Assembly (NCBI GenBank): GCA_937959265.1
Contig: CALGMA010000047.1
Span: forward strand, 1 to 42,409
DNA from: an uncultured Anaerolineae bacterium
GTDB taxonomy: Bacteria; Chloroflexota; Anaerolineae; J036; Brachytrichaceae
Direction: 5' to 3'
DNA length: 42,409 nucleotides
In this document: positions 39,213 through 42,409 of the stretch, in pieces
Layout of the letters: each line of letters opens with the position of its first letter
Position numbering within the stretch: the stretch's first letter is position 1
The notes under the pieces: generated by a model
Databases searched by the model: none
What the model saw: only the letters and a program-made list of their open reading frames with translations
Told to the model about the DNA's origin: nothing
Position numbers and translations under genes: made by a program

Positions 39213-39332
39213 CTAAGGCTGAAGACAAACAAAAAAGGCACGCTGTGCAGTCGCATGCGTGCCCTGTTCTCGTCTTGTTGGATTTACCAGTGACGACAGC
39301 GAAGGCGCTTCCCTGGTCACTTTCGCTTCCAT
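39213..39332 (-). CDS. possible 39-residue leader peptide, untested
   Basis: On the minus strand an ATG at 39330-39332, about 2 bases after the predicted start of transcription, opens a 39-residue frame whose stop TAG (39213-39215) overlaps the ribosome site of the SWIM-like gene. It spans the terminator hairpin, so its translation would alter termination. No homologue or codon signal is known and it may be chance. Confidence 0.2.
   Translation of the reverse strand: MEAKVTREAPSLSSLVNPTRREQGTHATAQRAFFVCLQP
39231..39263 (-). terminator. hairpin with T6 tract inside the leader of the SWIM-like gene
   Basis: GGCACGC (39237-39243) and GCGTGCC (39257-39263) form a 7 bp stem. On the minus strand it is followed directly by TTTTTTGTTTGTC, the form of an intrinsic terminator. 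No gene lies upstream on that strand, so it ends a short RNA starting near 39334 or acts as an attenuator about 20 bp before the ribosome site. Confidence 0.78.
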
Positions 39333-39334
39333 TG
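39234..39334 (-). ncRNA. candidate leader RNA or small RNA of about 100 nt
   Basis: The transcript from the promoter at 39341-39368 would run about 100 nt to the T6 tract. It can form AGTGAC/GTCACT (39289-39294 with 39316-39321), an inner AGCG-CCTT-CGCT (39298-39309) and then the terminator stem. GGAAGCG occurs twice in it. I do not recognise a T-box or known riboswitch class. Confidence 0.45.
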
Positions 39335-39340
39335 CTCTGG

Positions 39341-39368
39341 ATTTTATTAAAACGCCGGGCGATGTCAA
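39341..39368 (-). promoter_or_regulatory. strong sigma-70-type promoter of the SWIM-like gene's leader
   Basis: TTGACA (39363-39368 on the minus strand) and TAAAAT (39341-39346) with a 16 bp spacer. It is the best -35/-10 pair noticed in the window. The 369 bp gap 39201-39569 contains this, the leader and the divergent crtB promoter. Confidence 0.72.
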
Positions 39369-39476
39369 CTCGTACACAACTTAAACAATCGTGAGAAAAA
39401 GGCAAGCGGCACTCTTATGAGCGCCTCCGGCAGCGCATATACTGTGATCTTGAGCACGTCAGCCGGCGAAACGACA

Positions 39477-39506
39477 TTGACACAGGCATTCGTACTCTGT
39501 TACGCT
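39477..39506 (+). promoter_or_regulatory. crtB: promoter of crtB
   Basis: TTGACA (39477-39482), an 18 bp spacer and TACGCT (39501-39506) with a TGt extension. Transcription would begin near 39513, about 57 bases before the ATG. Confidence 0.5.
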
Positions 39507-39569
39507 TCAACCAGTCGAACCGGTTGACGCGGCGATTGCTCCAGCCGCCGACCGGCTCACCGAACAACG

Positions 39570-40529
39570 ATGATTCGCTCACTGAAGCTGCGCACTCCGC
39601 CGCCTGAACCCGAAAACGAGCGTGACCTCGATCGCGCGTTCGCGCTATGCAGCGAAATCACCCGCGATCACTCCAAGTCGTTCTATTTCAGCACCTCATT
39701 TCTCCCACAAGACAAGCGGCGCGCCATCCGTGCTTTCTACGCCTTTTGCCGCACCACTGATGACACGGTAGATGTGCTGAGCAAGAGCGACGCCGAAGCG
39801 CGTCCCTTCCTCGACGAATGGCGCCGCGCGTCGCGCCTCTCACCCGGTGAACAAGTCAATCCGGTGTTAGCGGCCTGGACGTCCATTCGCGATCGCTACG
39901 CCGTACCGCAGACGTACGTCGAGGAATTGATTGATGGCTGCGAGATGGACCTGAGCATCAAACGTTATGAAACCTGGCAAGAGTTAGAGCGTTACTGCTA
40001 CTGCGTCGCCAGCACAGTCGGCCTGATCTCGATGCACATCATCGGTGTGAACGACGACGACCCCGACCTTTTCGAACGCAGCCGACAGTCAGCGATAGAC
40101 CTCGGCATTGCGCTGCAGTTGACGAACATCCTGCGGGATGTCGGCGAGGACCTGGCCCGTGGGCGGATCTATCTGCCACAGGAAGATTTGCGGCGCTTCG
40201 GTTACACGGAAGAGGATCTGCGCGCCGGCGTGATTGACGACCGGTTTCGCGCGTTGATGCGCTTCGAGATCCAGCGCGCGCGCGATTACTACGCGCGCAG
40301 CATCCCGGCCATCTCCGCGCTGAAGTCGGACGGCCGGATCGCGGTTGCCGCAGCCGCCATGCTTTATTGCGGCATCCTAGACAAAATCATCGCCAATGAC
40401 TTCGACGTGTTCAATAAGCGCGCGCATCTCACCTTCCGAGAGAAGCTGCAGCGCATGCCGGGCATCATCTGGATGGTGAGGCGGCTCCCGACGCCGGCTG
40501 ACCAGCGGGAAGGCCCCGCGAGCGTATGA
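39570..40529 (+). CDS. crtB: phytoene synthase (squalene/phytoene synthase family)
   Basis: A 319-residue prenyl-transferase-like enzyme that condenses two geranylgeranyl diphosphates into phytoene. The two Asp-rich diphosphate/Mg sites are DDTVD (64-68) and QLTNILRDVGED (183-194). HSKSFYFSTSF (34-44) and YCYCVASTVG (142-151) are family marks. Squalene synthase-type activity (HpnC/D) is possible on sequence alone, but coupling with a CruF-like gene by a 4 bp overlap argues for carotenoid synthesis. Confidence 0.92.
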   Translation: MIRSLKLRTPPPEPENERDLDRAFALCSEITRDHSKSFYFSTSFLPQDKRRAIRAFYAFCRTTDDTVDVLSKSDAEARPFLDEWRRASRLSPGEQVNPVLAAWTSIRDRYAVPQTYVEELIDGCEMDLSIKRYETWQELERYCYCVASTVGLISMHIIGVNDDDPDLFERSRQSAIDLGIALQLTNILRDVGEDLARGRIYLPQEDLRRFGYTEEDLRAGVIDDRFRALMRFEIQRARDYYARSIPAISALKSDGRIAVAAAAMLYCGILDKIIANDFDVFNKRAHLTFREKLQRMPGIIWMVRRLPTPADQREGPASV

Positions 40530-41443
40530 GCAGCGCTGAGATGCAGCCGCTGAGCAGCGCCAGAGCTGTGCGCGTATACGCGCGTACGTTTCACCTTTCG
40601 TCGGTGCTCTTCGCCTTCTACTTGCTCTCCATGCCGGTTTACTGCCTGGTGCGCCTCTCCGGCCAGCAGGCGCTGATCGGGCCAAGCACCGCGTTCACCG
40701 CGATCAGCCTATTCTCCTTCTCGCTGGCGCACTGCATCGAGACGCGCGGCATGCGGCGTTCATTGCTCATGTTGCTGGCCGGCTTTGCCGTCGCGCTGAC
40801 GACGGAATATCTGGGGAGCGTATACGGCCTGATCTTCGGCAACTACGACTACACCGATAACCTCGGCCCAAAGGCACTGGGCAAGGTGCCGGTCATCATC
40901 CCGATGGCTTGGTTCATGATGCTATATCCGGCGTGGAGCGTCGCGGATTTACTGGTTGCGCGCCGGCGCGATGCGCAACGCGAAACAGCCGCCCAGCCCT
41001 TCGTCTCGTCCGTCGCGCGCGTCTTCGTCGCTGCGCTGGCGATGACCGCTTGGGACCTCAGCCTCGACCCACGCATGGTGGCCGACGGGAACTGGGTATG
41101 GCGCGACGGCGGCGCATATTTCGGCATCCCACTCAGCAACTACGCCGGCTGGTTCATCACTTCTGCGATCATCTATGGCGCTTGGCGCGGCATCGAGCGG
41201 CTGCCTTCGCAGCCGCCGAAGACCGAGCGCGTCGCGCAGACGGCGCCTGACTCCGGCCGCTCGCCTCTCGACTTTCGGCTGCTGCCGGCATGGGCCTACG
41301 TTGCCACTTGGCTGGGCGAAAGCCTGGCCAACGCAGTTTTCTGGGGCGGGCCGGCCGTCGCCGCGGCAGTGTTCGTGGGGATGGGATTATTCGGCGGGCC
41401 GGCGCTATGGATCATGTTGCGCGCATCGCGCCGCGCTCCATAG
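40526..41443 (+). CDS. cruF: CruF-like carotenoid 1',2'-hydratase (DUF422)
   Basis: A 305-residue membrane protein with about seven helices of the carotenoid biosynthesis protein family (DUF422). Typical blocks are TTEYLGSVYGLIFGNYDYTD, AWDLSLDPRMVADGNWVW and YFGIPLSNYAGW; acidic residues there are probably the catalytic ones for adding water to the psi end group. Cyanobacterial CruF hydrates gamma-carotene on the way to myxoxanthophyll, and related enzymes act on acyclic C50 carotenoids. Its start overlaps crtB, so both are made together. The cyclase and desaturase genes are not in this window. Confidence 0.85.
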   Translation: MSSAEMQPLSSARAVRVYARTFHLSSVLFAFYLLSMPVYCLVRLSGQQALIGPSTAFTAISLFSFSLAHCIETRGMRRSLLMLLAGFAVALTTEYLGSVYGLIFGNYDYTDNLGPKALGKVPVIIPMAWFMMLYPAWSVADLLVARRRDAQRETAAQPFVSSVARVFVAALAMTAWDLSLDPRMVADGNWVWRDGGAYFGIPLSNYAGWFITSAIIYGAWRGIERLPSQPPKTERVAQTAPDSGRSPLDFRLLPAWAYVATWLGESLANAVFWGGPAVAAAVFVGMGLFGGPALWIMLRASRRAP

Positions 41444-41448
41444 ATCGC

Positions 41449-41988
41449 CTAGCCGGCCTGGAGTTCATAGCTGGCGGCCTGAACAGGTCGCCCAAGATCC
41501 ACAACTGCGCCGACAGCGTGATTGATCGCCTCAGCCCACTTCTCCGGCGCATCCATCTGAAAGCCGGTCAGATCGCCGATCTTGCGCTGGATGATGAGGA
41601 AGGGCTTAGCTCCCCGGCGGCCGTTGAAGCGCTTGAGCAAGAACGCCCGCTCAACATCGCGCAGGGGAATGATGATCTCGCGCTCCGGCGCAACCTGCGC
41701 GAAATGGATAGCCGTGTCGCTCAACACTAGCGTGCCGTTGCCGCCCACCCCAAACGAGCGCGGCTCGTTCAGGAAATTCGCCTGCGTCGGCCCAAGCGCA
41801 AATTGCACCCCACGCGCCTTCCAATCTTTGATCGCCTGGGTGCGCCGCTTGCGAACCGCCATCGTGATGGACGACACTGCGTAGGTGAGCAGGATCATCG
41901 CGATCACCAGGCTACCCGCAAAAATCACGATCGGGTAGATGAGGGGATTCACACTTGGCGGATTCATCTTGACGCCATTTTGCACCAT
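41449..41988 (-). CDS. membrane-anchored protein of unknown function, PH-like domain possible
   Basis: About 179 residues with one N-terminal transmembrane segment (about 16-42), a basic patch RKRRTQAIKDWKARG and a soluble beta-rich domain (TLVLSDTAIHFAQVAPEREIIIPLRDVERA) reminiscent of small GRAM/PH-like modules. I do not recognise the family. ATG 41986-41988 or 41965-41967 may start it; neither has a clear ribosome site. It converges on cruF, 5 bp between the stops, and lies after leuS on the same strand. Confidence 0.6.
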   Translation of the reverse strand: MVQNGVKMNPPSVNPLIYPIVIFAGSLVIAMILLTYAVSSITMAVRKRRTQAIKDWKARGVQFALGPTQANFLNEPRSFGVGGNGTLVLSDTAIHFAQVAPEREIIIPLRDVERAFLLKRFNGRRGAKPFLIIQRKIGDLTGFQMDAPEKWAEAINHAVGAVVDLGRPVQAASYELQAG

Positions 41989-42054
41989 CACTGGCGATGT
42001 GACAAATCGCGCCAGGCAGCTCGAAGCCCGGAGCAAATGCTCCAGGCCCCGAGA

Positions 42055-42409
42055 TCAAACCACGATGTTGACCAGTCGCCCTTTGACGTAGTGCACCTGT
42101 TTGGGCTGCGCACCGTTGATGAAGCGCCGCGCCCCTTCGCTGGCTAGCGCCGCCTGGGTAATCGCCTCCTCGCCGGCGTCCGCCGGCACCACGATCCGGT
42201 CTCGCACTTTGCCGTTGACCTGGACGACGATGGTGATTCCTTCCGCCCGCGCTGCGGCCTCATCGGCGACGGGGAACGGCTGGCGATGGATGCTGTAAGG
42301 GCGGCCCAGCCGGTGCCACAACTCCTCGGCCATGTGCGGCGCGATCGGCGCCAGCAGCCGCAGCAGGATGTCCACCGCCTCGTTCCATTCCGGCGTGCCG
42401 GCCAACCCG
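42055..42409 (-). CDS. leuS: leucyl-tRNA synthetase, C-terminal part (cut by window edge)
   Basis: The last 117 or so residues of a class I leucyl-tRNA synthetase. APIAPHMAEELWHRLG belongs to the anticodon-binding helical domain, and IVVQVNGKVRDRIVVPAD plus the final PKQVHYVKGRLVNIVV form the C-terminal tRNA-contacting domain, whose last residues are nearly invariant. The catalytic and editing domains lie beyond the right edge. Confidence 0.93.
   Translation of the reverse strand, partial: GLAGTPEWNEAVDILLRLLAPIAPHMAEELWHRLGRPYSIHRQPFPVADEAAARAEGITIVVQVNGKVRDRIVVPADAGEEAITQAALASEGARRFINGAQPKQVHYVKGRLVNIVV

Noticed and set aside
39201..39340. T-box or known riboswitch in the leader of the SWIM-like gene
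   Set aside because: No T-box sequence, specifier loop or recognised aptamer core was found; kept as an unassigned leader or small RNA.

Overview
The window looks like a piece of a moderately GC-rich Chloroflexota chromosome, perhaps an Anaerolineae-related lineage that makes carotenoids. This rests on gene content and protein style: an hrcA-grpE-dnaK-dnaJ operon with a CIRCE operator, a Rieske/cytochrome b complex of b6f-like spacing, a Uma2-type nuclease-fold protein, many lipoproteins with Pro/Thr linkers, and a crtB-cruF pair. No rRNA, tRNA, CRISPR array, transposase or phage gene was seen. Taxonomy is inference.

Layout. (1) 1-5622: electron-transport block. It holds a broken diheme c-type cytochrome gene, a convergent two-component system, and a divergent Rieske, cytochrome b and haem lipoprotein operon. 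Three TTGAGAC repeats at 10-11 bp phasing lie between the two divergent promoters. (2) 5810-7018: PQQ-like beta-propeller lipoprotein. (3) 7171-12252: heat-shock operon hrcA-grpE-dnaK-dnaJ; the CIRCE operator runs into the hrcA start codon. (4) 12263-19623: a plus-strand run of mostly housekeeping genes (glycoside-hydrolase-like lipoprotein, DJ-1/PfpI protein, Uma2 protein, GT-C glycosyltransferase, hisS, nadK, M20 peptidase). (5) 19728-22360: S41 peptidase and M50 site-2-type protease.

(6) 22494-32071: the most interesting region, a zinc-homeostasis island. A divergent Fur-family regulator (Zur-like) and a 15 bp palindromic operator precede a ten-gene minus-strand run: znuA, znuC, znuB, a CSC-motif permease, a YciC/ZigA-like COG0523 GTPase, a cysteine-bearing DsrE-like protein, a flavoprotein oxidoreductase with a cysteine-rich tail, an FmdB-like zinc ribbon and two His-rich COG0523 GTPases. 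Most junctions are overlaps or gaps under 21 bp. I read it as zinc uptake coupled to intracellular zinc delivery, with an unexplained thiol-redox module.

(7) 32090-38887: assorted metabolism (epimerase-like, VOC, Gfo/Idh/MocA, CMD and SDR proteins), an ABC exporter and a TPR protein. (8) 38928-39368: a small protein with a degenerate SWIM finger, preceded by a promoter, a structured leader and a hairpin plus T6 terminator (attenuator or small RNA). (9) 39477-41443: carotenoid genes crtB and cruF. (10) 41449-42409: a membrane protein of unknown function and the 3' end of leuS.

A family of short palindromes with the core GGGTAGGC(g/a)(a/c)AGGCA-N-inverse occurs three times, each at a gene 3' end.
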